A stretch of 64,000 nt of DNA from Desulfatitalea alkaliphila (GTDB taxonomy: Bacteria > Desulfobacterota > Desulfobacteria > Desulfobacterales > Desulfosarcinaceae): contig NZ_JALJRB010000005.1 of NCBI RefSeq assembly GCF_022968795.1, positions 1 through 64,000 on the forward strand, read 5' to 3'. The position numbers and the translations under genes were made by a program. Positions 25,639-34,417 of the stretch are shown in pieces; positions within the stretch are counted from its first letter, which is position 1; each line of letters starts with the position of its first letter. The notes beneath the pieces were generated by a model. The model was given only the letters and a program-made list of their open reading frames with translations. It was not told the origin of the DNA and made no database searches.

Positions 25639-27555
25639 CTACCCCTGCAACCCATCGAAACTCAGCGTGCGGCGACTGATGTTATCCAGCACAAGCTGCT
25701 CGAAGGACGCCATGGGCACGCCCTGGCGCACCTGCCCGTCCAGGGTTCGAACGGAGATGGTGCCGCTCTCTTTCTCCTTGTTGCCGCAGGTGAGGATCAG
25801 GGGGATCTTGTTGAGTTGAGCGTCCCGCACCTTCTTGTTCAGACTCTCGGAGCGATGGTCCACCTCGGTGCGAATGCCGAGTGTTTCCAGGCGCTCGGCC
25901 ACGCTGCGGGCAAAGGGCAGCAGGTCGTCGTTGAGGGGCAGCACCCCGGCCTGCACCGGCGCCAGCCAGAGGGGAAACTGGCCGGCGAAATGTTCCACCA
26001 GGATGCCGAAAAAGCGTTCGATGGAGCCGTAGATCACCCGGTGGATCATGATGGGCCGGTGCCGCTCGTTGTCGGCGCCGATGTAGCTCAGGTCGAACCG
26101 CTCGGGCAGGGACATGTCCAACTGCACCGTGCCGCATTGCCAGGTGCGGCCCAGGGCATCCTTGATGTGGATGTCGATCTTGGGACCGTAGAAGGCGCCG
26201 TCGCCTTCATTGACCTTATAATCCGCGCCATACTCCGCCAAAGCGGCTTTCAATCCCTCGGTGGCCGTCTCCCACTGGGCATCGGTGCCGATGGACTTTG
26301 CCGGGCGGGTGGAAAGTTCCAGATGGAAACCGAGGCCGAAGGTGCTGTAAATCTTGTCCACCAGGCGCAGCACGCCCAGGATTTCGGGCTGGATCTGGTC
26401 GGGGGTCATGAATATGTGGGCATCGTCCTGATGAAAGGCCCGGACCCGGAACAGGCCGTTGAGCACGCCGCTGAGCTCGTGGCGGTGCACCAGGCCGACT
26501 TCTGCCGCCCGCACGGGCAGGTCGCGGTAGGAGTGGTGCTTGCGGCCGAACAGCAGCATTCCGCCAGGGCAGTTCATGGGCTTGATGGCGTAGTCGATCT
26601 CATCGATGACGGCGGTGTACATGTTCTCGCGGTAGTTTTCCCAGTGGCCGCTGCGCTCCCACAATTTGCGCTGCAGCAGGATGGGGGTCTTGGTCTCCAC
26701 GTAGCCGGCGGCGCGGTGCTCCAGGCGCCAATAGTCCAACAGGGCGTTCCAGATCGCCATCCCCTTGGGGTGAAAGAAGGCCATGCCCGGCGCTTCGTCA
26801 CGGAAGCTGAACAGGTCCAGGGCCGTGCCGATGCGCCGGTGGTTGCGCTTGCGGGCCTCTTCGATGAAGGCCAAATGGGCCTTGAGATCCTTCTTGTCGA
26901 AAAAAGCGATACCGTAGACCCGCTGCAACTGTGCTTTGGTCTGATCGGCCCGCCAGTAGGCGCCGGAGGCTTTCATCAGTTTGAAGGCTTTGACGAAGCC
27001 GGTGTGGGGCACGTGGGGTCCGCGGCACAGATCGAAAAAGTCCCCTTGGCGGTAGATGGAGATGGTGCCGTCCGCCAGGTCCTTCAACATTTCAAGTTTA
27101 TAGGGCTCATCCCGGTAAATCCGCAGGGCTTCGTCCTTAGCCACTTCCTCGCGCCGGATGGGCAGTTTCTCCTGTACGATCTTTTTCATCTCCGCCTCGA
27201 TGCGGGCGAAATCCTCCTCCGACACCGGCGGCATGTCGATGTCGTAGTAAAAACCCTCCTCCACCACCGGACCGATGGTGAGCTTGGCATCGGGATAGAG
27301 CCGCAGGATCGCCTGGGCCATAACGTGGGCGGCGCTGTGGCGCATGATCTCCAGCCCCTCGGGATCCTTGGTGGTGATAAAGCGCACCGCCCCGTCACCG
27401 TCGATGGTGCGGTCCAGATCCATCAAGCGCTCGTCGAGCACCATGGCCACACAGTTGCGGGCGAACCCTTCCGAAATGCTTTGGGCCACATCCAAACCTG
27501 TCGGGGGTTGGTCAAATTGCTTTATACCGCCATCGGGAAGTGTTATATTAATCAT
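25639..27555 (-). CDS. thrS: Threonyl-tRNA synthetase
   Basis: Class II aminoacyl-tRNA synthetase, 638 residues from the ATG at 27555, which is the standard length. The TGS domain opens with MINITLPDGGIKQFDQP. The second, editing-type domain contains HSAAHVMAQAI, the HxxxH-like metal-site motif, and the PVVEEGFYYDID block. The catalytic core shows FRDEAPGMAFFHPKG, NCPGGMLLFG with the zinc Cys, RVRAFHQDDAHIF (motif 2) and HRPIMIHRVIYGSIERF (motif 3). The anticodon-binding domain ends the protein. The frame stays open far upstream on the minus strand opposite rnd, but that extension is not coding. Confidence 0.97.
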   Translation of the reverse strand: MINITLPDGGIKQFDQPPTGLDVAQSISEGFARNCVAMVLDERLMDLDRTIDGDGAVRFITTKDPEGLEIMRHSAAHVMAQAILRLYPDAKLTIGPVVEEGFYYDIDMPPVSEEDFARIEAEMKKIVQEKLPIRREEVAKDEALRIYRDEPYKLEMLKDLADGTISIYRQGDFFDLCRGPHVPHTGFVKAFKLMKASGAYWRADQTKAQLQRVYGIAFFDKKDLKAHLAFIEEARKRNHRRIGTALDLFSFRDEAPGMAFFHPKGMAIWNALLDYWRLEHRAAGYVETKTPILLQRKLWERSGHWENYRENMYTAVIDEIDYAIKPMNCPGGMLLFGRKHHSYRDLPVRAAEVGLVHRHELSGVLNGLFRVRAFHQDDAHIFMTPDQIQPEILGVLRLVDKIYSTFGLGFHLELSTRPAKSIGTDAQWETATEGLKAALAEYGADYKVNEGDGAFYGPKIDIHIKDALGRTWQCGTVQLDMSLPERFDLSYIGADNERHRPIMIHRVIYGSIERFFGILVEHFAGQFPLWLAPVQAGVLPLNDDLLPFARSVAERLETLGIRTEVDHRSESLNKKVRDAQLNKIPLILTCGNKEKESGTISVRTLDGQVRQGVPMASFEQLVLDNISRRTLSFDGLQG

Positions 27556-27615
27556 TTTTAAAACGCCTTTTAATTGGTAAGCAGGTAAAGCTGTTGAAGT
27601 AGGAGAAATACCCCC

Positions 27616-28779
27616 GTGGGTCAAGAGAAAAAATCGGAGGGGGCCGCCCCTCCACGTTACGATCTGATCGAAACCGAGGCGGACTTGGCCGCCTTCGCCC
27701 GTGAGGCCGGAGCGGCCCGGTCCCTGGCCGTGGATGTGGAGGCCGACTCCATGTTCCACTACCAGGAACGGGTGTGCCTGATTCAAATGGCCGCCAACGG
27801 CCGCATCGTGGTGATCGATCCCTTGCAAGTGCCGGACCTGACATGCCTCAAGCCGCTGTTCGCCGACCCCGCCATCCGCAAGGTGTTTCACGGCGCCGAT
27901 TACGATGTGCGCTCCCTCTATCGGGACTTCGACATCCGGATCGAAAACCTGTTCGACACCCAACTGGCCAGTATGTACCTGGGCCACAGCGAAACCAGCC
28001 TGGAGGCGGTGGTGGGCCACCGCTTCGGCGTGGCACTGGACAAAAAATTCCAGAAAAAGGACTGGTCGCGGCGCCCCCTGCCGCCGGAGATGGTGGCCTA
28101 CGCCGCCTGCGACGTGGTCTACCTGATTCCCCTGGCCGATGCCCTGACACGGGAATTGGAAGCCAAAGGGCGCTTGACGTGGGTGTTGGAAAATTGCCGT
28201 TTGCTCAGCCAGGTGCGGCCCCAGGAGAATCAGCAACCCTTTTTTGTCCGTTTTCGCGGTGCCGGGCGCCTGGCGCCGCGCCAACTGGCCGCCCTGGAAG
28301 CGCTTTTGCAATTGCGGGACCAACTGGCGCGCCAGAAGGATCGCCCCTGGTTCAAGGTCATGAGCAACACCAGCCTGCTGAAACTTGCCAACGAGATGCC
28401 CACGGGCATGAAGCGGCTCAAGACCACCAAGGCATTGAGCCCGCGACAGGTGGAGATGTACGGCCACGCGATTTTGGAGGCCCTGAACACCGCCCGCGAA
28501 ACACCCGACGACCAACTGCCTGTCTATCCCCACCGCAAGGCACCGCGATTGTCGGCGCGCATCCCGCGCCGCATCAAAGCGCTGCGCGCCTGGCGCGACC
28601 AGGTGGCGGAGGCCTTGGCCCTGGACCCGGCCCTGCTGTTCAACAAGGCCCTGCTACAGGAAATCGCCGTCAAAAAACCCCGCACCACCGATGAACTGGC
28701 CCGCATCCCCGAAATCCACCAGTGGCAGGTCAAGGTCTTCGGGGAGAAAATTATATCCGTGCTCAATGCGGTGCCGTGA
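27616..28779 (+). CDS. rnd: Ribonuclease D
   Basis: 3'-5' exoribonuclease of the DEDDy family, acting on tRNA 3' ends. The 387-residue product from GTG 27616 has an AGGAGA about 10 bases upstream. The DEDDy metal ligands are present: D40 and E42 in VDVEAD, D97 in HGADYDVRSLY, and Y162/D166 in YAACDVVYL. The canonical first motif is DTEF, so Val-Ala here is a mild variation. Two HRDC-like helical domains follow (about 215-300 and 310-385). It is divergent from thrS with a 60-bp shared upstream region. Confidence 0.93.
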   Translation: MGQEKKSEGAAPPRYDLIETEADLAAFAREAGAARSLAVDVEADSMFHYQERVCLIQMAANGRIVVIDPLQVPDLTCLKPLFADPAIRKVFHGADYDVRSLYRDFDIRIENLFDTQLASMYLGHSETSLEAVVGHRFGVALDKKFQKKDWSRRPLPPEMVAYAACDVVYLIPLADALTRELEAKGRLTWVLENCRLLSQVRPQENQQPFFVRFRGAGRLAPRQLAALEALLQLRDQLARQKDRPWFKVMSNTSLLKLANEMPTGMKRLKTTKALSPRQVEMYGHAILEALNTARETPDDQLPVYPHRKAPRLSARIPRRIKALRAWRDQVAEALALDPALLFNKALLQEIAVKKPRTTDELARIPEIHQWQVKVFGEKIISVLNAVP

Positions 28780-28806
28780 CTCTTTATCTAACCAATTGAA
28801 AATAAT

Positions 28807-28859
28807 AGTTTTAAGTTTTAAGTGGTAAGTTAAGGTATCCTGTCGATTATAGATGTCGG
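28807..28859 (+). repeat. TTTTAAG intergenic repeat, copy 2
   Basis: AGTTTTAAGTTTTAAGTGG followed by TATCCTGTCGATTATAGATG, the same tract-plus-tail layout as copy 1. It begins 27 bp after the rnd stop. Confidence 0.7.
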
Positions 28860-29226
28860 AATACATCGATCATCCTTCGTTTTAAATCGTCTGAAAACTC
28901 TGAAAAAAGAAAACGGCTATGGGATAGCAAGTCAGGGCTATGATGCGCTTCCTTCGTCAGCACATCTTATGGTTCATGGCTTTTTCAGAATTGCCGCCAT
29001 TTCCATAAGGGGGTTGCGCGTTTAGCGCGAGTCGCTATATTCTGATGGTGTATTCGAAAATGAGCGCAGAATGCACGGAACCGGTGCCGCGCCGATTTTG
29101 AAACGTTTCTCGATTTTCCTCCACTGCTCCTCTCTCCCGCCGGCGGCCTCGGCCCACAGCAGCGTTCCATTGCCATGCGCCCATAGCGTGTGAAGCTTGC
29201 AACCCAACTCAACCGTGGGGGATCAT
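28860..29226 (+). promoter_or_regulatory. Non-coding gap with possible promoter of the prkA operon
   Basis: No gene is supported here. A possible promoter is TTGCGC (29014-29019), 16-bp spacer, TATATT (29036-29041); the spacer contains the short palindrome-like GCGCGTTTAGCGCG. That would leave a leader of about 180 bases before prkA. Evidence is limited to the match, and stress regulation known for prkA/yeaH operons elsewhere could use another sigma factor. Confidence 0.3.
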
Positions 29227-31311
29227 ATGGCCAAGAAATCACCAGCCCGGATCGAAAACCCTTCAACATCCCAACTGCACCGCCATTTGCAAGCGGTCCA
29301 GGAGGGAACACGCCGCTTTGAAAACGCCTTTCAGGGCGTGGCCCGCATGATTCTGGAGAACCAGATCGAAAAAGTGGTTGTCAATGGCCGTACCACCTAT
29401 GATTTCAGTATCTTCCGCAAGGGGAAAAAGCATGTGATCGGCATGTACGATGAGATCAACAGCTTCGTCTCCTACGTCAAGGACGCCGCCGAGGGGGGCT
29501 CTTCCAAGGAGATGGCCTTCGTGCTGGTGGGCGAACCGGGCAACGGCAAGACCTTCTTCGTCGATTTTCTCTGCGCCCGGTACCGCGCCTTTCTGGCCAA
29601 GCCCGGAAACCGCAAATACACTTTCCGTTTCAAGGGAATGGAACGGCTCGGCCACTACGGCCGGATCAACGTCATCGAGTCCCAAACCTACGAAGACCCC
29701 GTGATCCTGGCCATGAACCTGTTCGACGATCCGGAGGAAAACAAGGCCTTTCTGGCGCGGGAAATCGGCTTTGACGACCGCGCCGTCGACACCCTCTATG
29801 AAGATTACCGCCCCTTGGGTGCCTGCAGCGGGTACATTTGGAACGACATCAGGTCCCATGCCGACGGCGACTTGAACCGCATGCTGGACTTCGTGGAGAT
29901 CATCCCGGTGCCGCTGACCGAGAGTCTGGGCACGGTGACCGGCAAGTATCCGGCCAAGGACAAAATCACATCATCGGCCGTGGACCTGCTGGGCGAAGAG
30001 TCGATCCAGCGACTGTTGCACATCACCGACACCAACAATCCCTACCGCTTCGACCTGCGCCGAGGCGCCCTGGCGCGGGTGGCCGGCGGCGGCATCCATT
30101 TCGCCGACGAAATCTACAAGAACAAAAAGGACCTGGTGCAGGTCTATCTGGGGGTGATCCAGAACCGCAATATCGAGATCGACGGCTACAAGTGGCCCAT
30201 CGATTCTCTGATCATCGCCACCAGCAACAACTCGGAATTCAACCGTTTCCTGGCCGAAAAAGAGGAGGCGCCCATCGTCGACCGCTGCCGCATCTGTTAC
30301 GTTTCGCACAACACCAACTACAAGATGCAAAAAGCGCTGACCAGCTACGCCATCGGCAGCGAGGCGCGCACCACCCTGACGCGCGAAGCGCTGCACCAGG
30401 ACCCCAACCTCAATTACGCCGCCTCCGTGGCCACGGTGCTCAGCCGCCTGCCGCGCTCGGAAAAACTGACCCCCGTGGAAACCATGAAGCTGGCCGCCGG
30501 CGAAGTGGCCGGGGAAAAAAGCATCAAGACCCTGGCCGAGGTGATCGACACCCTCAACCAGGAACCGGACATCACCAAGCGGTTCGGCCAGAAGGGACTG
30601 GGCCAGCGCAACCTGGGCCGGGCCGTCCAGTTGCTCACCGAAAGCTCCGAGACCAACGAAGGCCAGTGCATGTTCGCATACGACATCTACAGGGCCCTGG
30701 AGCGCATCATCCTGGATTACGTCGCCGAGGCCAACGACCGGGCCAAGTATCTCGAGGATCTCAAGATCGCCAAGGGCCTCTACCGCGAACGGATCATGAC
30801 CGAGATGTTCAACGCCTACATGGACGAACCCCTGGCCATTCGCAAGGATGTGCTCAACTACGTCAACATGATCATCGGCGCCGATGCGGAGAACCTGGGC
30901 CCGGACAAGATGTGGAAGTACAAGGATCCGCAAACCGGCGAACTGCGGGCCTTGAAGATCGACGAGCGCTTCATCAAAAGCGTGGAGGAGCGACTGGGCC
31001 TCAAGACCGAGGAACAACGGGACACCTTTCGCACCGCCATCCGCAAAATCTACGGCCAGAAGATCTCCGTGGACCCCAACTATGACTTCATGGACAACCT
31101 GGAGCTGGTCAAGGCGGTCACCGATGTGCGCCTCAAATCGGACATCGCCGGCGCCGGCAGCCTGATCGGCGCCCTGGCCAACCGCACCAACGAAGAGAAC
31201 CAGAAGCTTTACGACCGCATGGTGGACACCATGCTCAATAAGTTGGGGTATTGCAGGACTTGTGCGCAGAAGACCATCGAATATTTTTGTACGCAGGAGG
31301 ATGAGAATTAG
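29227..31311 (+). CDS. prkA: PrkA-family serine protein kinase (AAA+ type)
   Basis: The 694-residue protein belongs to the PrkA/YeaG family, with an N-terminal AAA domain and a C-terminal kinase-like part. Walker A is GEPGNGKT (residues 102-109). Family blocks seen include RYTFRFKGMERLGHYG-like sequence, VIESQTYEDPVILAMNLF, GSRGAL-equivalent FDLRRGALARVAGGGIHFAD (Walker B region), and IIATSNNSEFNRFLAEKEE. The ATG at 29227 is preceded by GGGGATC. It heads an apparent operon with a YeaH-like protein, SpoVR and a second PrkA-type protein. In enterobacteria YeaG and YeaH act in starvation and stress responses. Confidence 0.93.
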   Translation: MAKKSPARIENPSTSQLHRHLQAVQEGTRRFENAFQGVARMILENQIEKVVVNGRTTYDFSIFRKGKKHVIGMYDEINSFVSYVKDAAEGGSSKEMAFVLVGEPGNGKTFFVDFLCARYRAFLAKPGNRKYTFRFKGMERLGHYGRINVIESQTYEDPVILAMNLFDDPEENKAFLAREIGFDDRAVDTLYEDYRPLGACSGYIWNDIRSHADGDLNRMLDFVEIIPVPLTESLGTVTGKYPAKDKITSSAVDLLGEESIQRLLHITDTNNPYRFDLRRGALARVAGGGIHFADEIYKNKKDLVQVYLGVIQNRNIEIDGYKWPIDSLIIATSNNSEFNRFLAEKEEAPIVDRCRICYVSHNTNYKMQKALTSYAIGSEARTTLTREALHQDPNLNYAASVATVLSRLPRSEKLTPVETMKLAAGEVAGEKSIKTLAEVIDTLNQEPDITKRFGQKGLGQRNLGRAVQLLTESSETNEGQCMFAYDIYRALERIILDYVAEANDRAKYLEDLKIAKGLYRERIMTEMFNAYMDEPLAIRKDVLNYVNMIIGADAENLGPDKMWKYKDPQTGELRALKIDERFIKSVEERLGLKTEEQRDTFRTAIRKIYGQKISVDPNYDFMDNLELVKAVTDVRLKSDIAGAGSLIGALANRTNEENQKLYDRMVDTMLNKLGYCRTCAQKTIEYFCTQEDEN

Positions 31312-31379
31312 GCCCCTTCGGGGCAGTGTTAAGTTTTAAGTTTTAAGTTTTAAGTTGTTGTATTCTATCGATTTGATGG
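31312..31379 (+). repeat. Gene-end hairpin plus TTTTAAG repeat, copy 3
   Basis: Directly after the prkA stop, GCCCC-TTC-GGGGC (31312-31324) forms a compact hairpin. Three to four TTTTAAG units then run into GTATTCTATCGATTTGATGG. Same order (hairpin, TTTTAAG tract, TCGATT tail) as copy 1. Possible partial terminator between prkA and the YeaH-like gene, with readthrough needed if they form one operon. Confidence 0.65.
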
Positions 31380-31422
31380 TGGGTGAAAATGGCGGGAGAT
31401 TTTGGAGGGGAGGTTGTGTGAG

Positions 31423-32664
31423 ATGAACGGCGGTGGGTTTGGGAAGGATTTGTATGCTTTTTTCGATCTGCGGGTGTTGCAGGGGGTGCGGATGGGGTTG
31501 CCGGGGTATGCGAATCAGATTCGAACCATCGATGAGCTGTTGGCCAAGGATCGGCAGCGGGAAAAGGATGGGTTCCCGCGCAAGATCCGGGTCGGTCGCA
31601 TGATCAAGCCCGGGCGCGGGGGCAAGGACAAGGTGGTGGTGGTGCCCACGGCCAGCGAGGAGAAGCTGATCCACGACCCCGACTTCAGCGACCAGGAGGA
31701 AGAGCAGGCCGGCGGCGGCGCGGGTGACGGCGAACCGGGCGAAGTGATCGGCGAAGAGCCGGTGCGACAATCGGATCGCGGCAGCGGCGCGGGCCCCGGC
31801 CAGGGCGAAGGCGACCAGCACGAACTGGAGTCCTCGGCATACGACCTGGGCCGGATCCTCACCGAGCAGTTCGAGTTGCCCAACCTCAAGGACAAGGGCA
31901 AAAAGCGCTCCCTGACTCGCTACACCTACGATCTGACCGATCGCCACCGGGGCTTCGGACAGGTGTTGGACAAAAAAGCCACCCTTCGCAAAATCATCGA
32001 AACCAACATTCATCTGGGCAACCTGCCCGATGTGAACGCCATCGATCCGGCCGATTTTCTGATCTCCCCCAAGGATATGGTCTACCGCATCCTGAGCCGC
32101 GAGATGGATTACGACGCCCAGGCGATGGTCTTCTTCGTGCGGGACTACTCCGGCTCCATGGCCGGCAAAACCACGGAACTGGTGGTGGCGCAACATGTGT
32201 TGATCTATAGTTGGCTGCTCTACCAATACGCCAACCAGGTGGAGACCCGCTTCATCCTGCACGACACCACCGCCAAGGAGGTACCCGACTTCTACACCTA
32301 CTACAACTCGAAAGTGGCCGGCGGCACCCAGGTGGCAGCGGCCTACAAAATGGTCAACGACATCGTGGAAAAAGAGAGCCTGGCCAAGGATTACAACATC
32401 TACGTCTTCCACGGCACCGATGGCGACGACTGGGACACCGAAGGCCGCGAAGCGATCCCTCAGCTCAAAACCATGCTGCGTCACGCCAACCGCGTCGGCA
32501 TCACCATCGCCCAGCACAGTCCCGGCGGCAACACCGAGGTGGAACGTTACATCCGCAAATCGGGTCTGCTGGAACAATCCCCGGAATTGATCCGGCTGGA
32601 TGTGGTGGATGACGATGCCGACGAGTCGCGGCTGATCGAGGGCATCAGAAACATGATATCGTGA
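31423..32664 (+). CDS. yeaH: YeaH/DUF444 family VWA-like protein
   Basis: Partner of PrkA in many bacteria. The 413-residue protein has a basic N terminus, an acidic Gly-rich middle (about residues 80-140, rich in G, E, Q and S, likely disordered) and a von Willebrand A-like domain with MIDAS motif DYSGSM starting at Asp241, with later HDTTAKEV and GTDGDDWDTEG acidic sites. The ATG at 31423 follows GGAGGGGAGG by 9 bases; an upstream TTG lies inside that ribosome site and is rejected. It sits between prkA and spoVR on the same strand. The VWA domain suggests metal-dependent protein contact, perhaps loading the AAA partner. Confidence 0.92.
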   Translation: MNGGGFGKDLYAFFDLRVLQGVRMGLPGYANQIRTIDELLAKDRQREKDGFPRKIRVGRMIKPGRGGKDKVVVVPTASEEKLIHDPDFSDQEEEQAGGGAGDGEPGEVIGEEPVRQSDRGSGAGPGQGEGDQHELESSAYDLGRILTEQFELPNLKDKGKKRSLTRYTYDLTDRHRGFGQVLDKKATLRKIIETNIHLGNLPDVNAIDPADFLISPKDMVYRILSREMDYDAQAMVFFVRDYSGSMAGKTTELVVAQHVLIYSWLLYQYANQVETRFILHDTTAKEVPDFYTYYNSKVAGGTQVAAAYKMVNDIVEKESLAKDYNIYVFHGTDGDDWDTEGREAIPQLKTMLRHANRVGITIAQHSPGGNTEVERYIRKSGLLEQSPELIRLDVVDDDADESRLIEGIRNMIS

Positions 32665-32714
32665 CTATGCTTTGAAGTGCGACCTGCATGCGCCGTGCTC
32701 CCGAAGGGGAAATG

Positions 32715-34376
32715 ATGGAACTGATCGACCAACATACGAAGAAGATCATGGAGGGGTGCAAGGAGCGGGCTTGGGACGCGGGTTTGCGTTTCGAGACCGA
32801 GACCCTGGAGTATGTGGTGACCAACCGGGATCTGCTGGAACTTTCCCCCAAGGTGATGATCCCCACCCTCTACGACTACTGGGTCCACGATGTGGAGGTG
32901 CTCAAGGGCAAGGGCAAATATGAACTCTATCCCGGCAACCCCTACGAAACCGTGATCAACACCCGGCCGGCCATCTCGTTCTACAACGACAACAACCCCG
33001 ACTGGCTCAATGTGATGATCTTCTATCATGTGCTGGCCCACATCGATTTTTTCCAGAACAACCTCTATTTCCGACACACGCGGGACTACGACTTCACCGG
33101 CGAGGCCCTGTCCGACAAACGGGTGATCGCCAAACTGCGTTCGGAGCACGGCCGTTGGGTGGACTACGTCATCGAATTCAGCCGGGGCATCGACAATCTG
33201 GTGGGCTTTTTCCGCGAGCTGGACCGCCTTTTTCCGGTGCCCACGGTGCAGCAGCCGCCCCGCTTGGACTACTATTTCGACGTCTTTCTGCAAAGCATCA
33301 AGAAGGTCCGCAGCAGCGCGTACATCAAGGAAATCGAGCGTTACAACCAGTGCCTCAGCGACGACAGCGAACTGGGCGAAGCGCATTTTTTCGCCGAGGT
33401 GGACCGCCGTCACCCCGAATTCAAAGCCCTTTACGCCAAGCACAAGGAGCAAAAGCGCCGGCCGCCGGTGGACCTAATGCAGTTTCTGCTGGACAACTCG
33501 CCCTTTCTCAACCGGGAGGAGAACAAGTGGATGCAAACCGTGGTCGAGATCGTGCGCAAGACCTCTCTGTTTTTCCAGCCCCAGATCCGCACCAAGATCA
33601 TGAACGAAGGGTGGGCCAGCTACTGGCACGAAGTGCTCTTCTTCAAGGATGATCGGATCAACGGCCACGAGGTGGACTTTGCGCGGGTCAATGCCGGGGT
33701 GACGGCCATGCCCCGCGTCGGCCTCAACCCCTACGCACTGGGCATGCGCATGTTCTATTTCATCGAAGAGAGCGCCGAGAAGGGACGCTGGACATGGGAC
33801 TATCAGCGCCTCGGCGACACCGGCGACCGAAAACGCTTCGATCGCCGGGACGGTCACGGCCGGGACTATATTTTCGCCGTGCGGGAAAACATGGGTGATT
33901 TCACTTTCATCAATCAGTTCGTCAACCAGGATTTCATCAATCGCCACAAGCTGTTCGTTGCCGGTCGAAGGCTCAACGAAGCCAAGATGGTGTGGGAATA
34001 CTATGTCAAAAGCCGCAAGGCCGCAGATTACCGCCGGATGCTGCTCGACAATCTCTATCATCCGCCCGCCATCACCCTGACCACGGACAGCACGGAACAG
34101 CACGGCACCCTGCAACTGATCCACCGTTTCGAAGGCAAGCCCCTGCTCAAGGATTTTATCGCCAACACCCTGATGGGCATCGAATTTCTATGGGGCGGTG
34201 CCGTCTCCCTGGAAACCCACGAAGTGGTGCCCCGCCCGGTCCGCTCCGACCGACCGCCCCGCAGCGGCACCGCGGTCGCCGCCAAAACCGAACCGGAACC
34301 GCCACGATGGCAGAAAGTTATTTATACGATGCGCGACAGGGAGCTGAAACGGGAGATCGTTCAAACCCTCGACTGA
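32715..34376 (+). CDS. spoVR: SpoVR family protein
   Basis: A 553-residue cytoplasmic protein of the SpoVR/YcgB family. Typical blocks are DYWVHDVEVLKGKGKYE-like sequence, YEMVINT-equivalent YETVINTRPAISFYNDNN, HVLAHIDFFQNN, RTKIMNEGWASYWHE near residues 295-310 and KIMLKFTN-like end region. The HEGWA(T)/NEGWASYWH element is the family signature. The ATG at 32715 is preceded by GAAGGGG at a 5-base spacing; 32712 is also possible. The family is needed for spore cortex formation in Bacillus but occurs widely in non-sporulating bacteria with PrkA and YeaH. Biochemical role unknown. It is followed by a second PrkA-type gene 41 bp downstream. Confidence 0.92.
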   Translation: MELIDQHTKKIMEGCKERAWDAGLRFETETLEYVVTNRDLLELSPKVMIPTLYDYWVHDVEVLKGKGKYELYPGNPYETVINTRPAISFYNDNNPDWLNVMIFYHVLAHIDFFQNNLYFRHTRDYDFTGEALSDKRVIAKLRSEHGRWVDYVIEFSRGIDNLVGFFRELDRLFPVPTVQQPPRLDYYFDVFLQSIKKVRSSAYIKEIERYNQCLSDDSELGEAHFFAEVDRRHPEFKALYAKHKEQKRRPPVDLMQFLLDNSPFLNREENKWMQTVVEIVRKTSLFFQPQIRTKIMNEGWASYWHEVLFFKDDRINGHEVDFARVNAGVTAMPRVGLNPYALGMRMFYFIEESAEKGRWTWDYQRLGDTGDRKRFDRRDGHGRDYIFAVRENMGDFTFINQFVNQDFINRHKLFVAGRRLNEAKMVWEYYVKSRKAADYRRMLLDNLYHPPAITLTTDSTEQHGTLQLIHRFEGKPLLKDFIANTLMGIEFLWGGAVSLETHEVVPRPVRSDRPPRSGTAVAAKTEPEPPRWQKVIYTMRDRELKREIVQTLD

Positions 34377-34417
34377 AACCACAACCCACATTCATGGAGG
34401 GCCCTCGAGGGGGCATC

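Noticed and set aside
25639-28533. 964-residue minus-strand frame covering thrS and the strand opposite rnd
   Set aside because: ThrS starts cleanly at 27555 with MINITLPDGG and is then 638 residues. The upstream extension is Gly/His/Gln-rich low-complexity sequence antisense to the well-supported rnd.
28860-29226. tRNA or small RNA gene in the gap before prkA
   Set aside because: No cloverleaf-compatible arms or T-loop GGTTCNANNCC element could be matched; only a possible promoter remains.
10858-31379. TTTTAAG tracts as a CRISPR or satellite array
   Set aside because: Units are short, contiguous and lack unique spacers; copies are kilobases apart. Better treated as a dispersed intergenic repeat.
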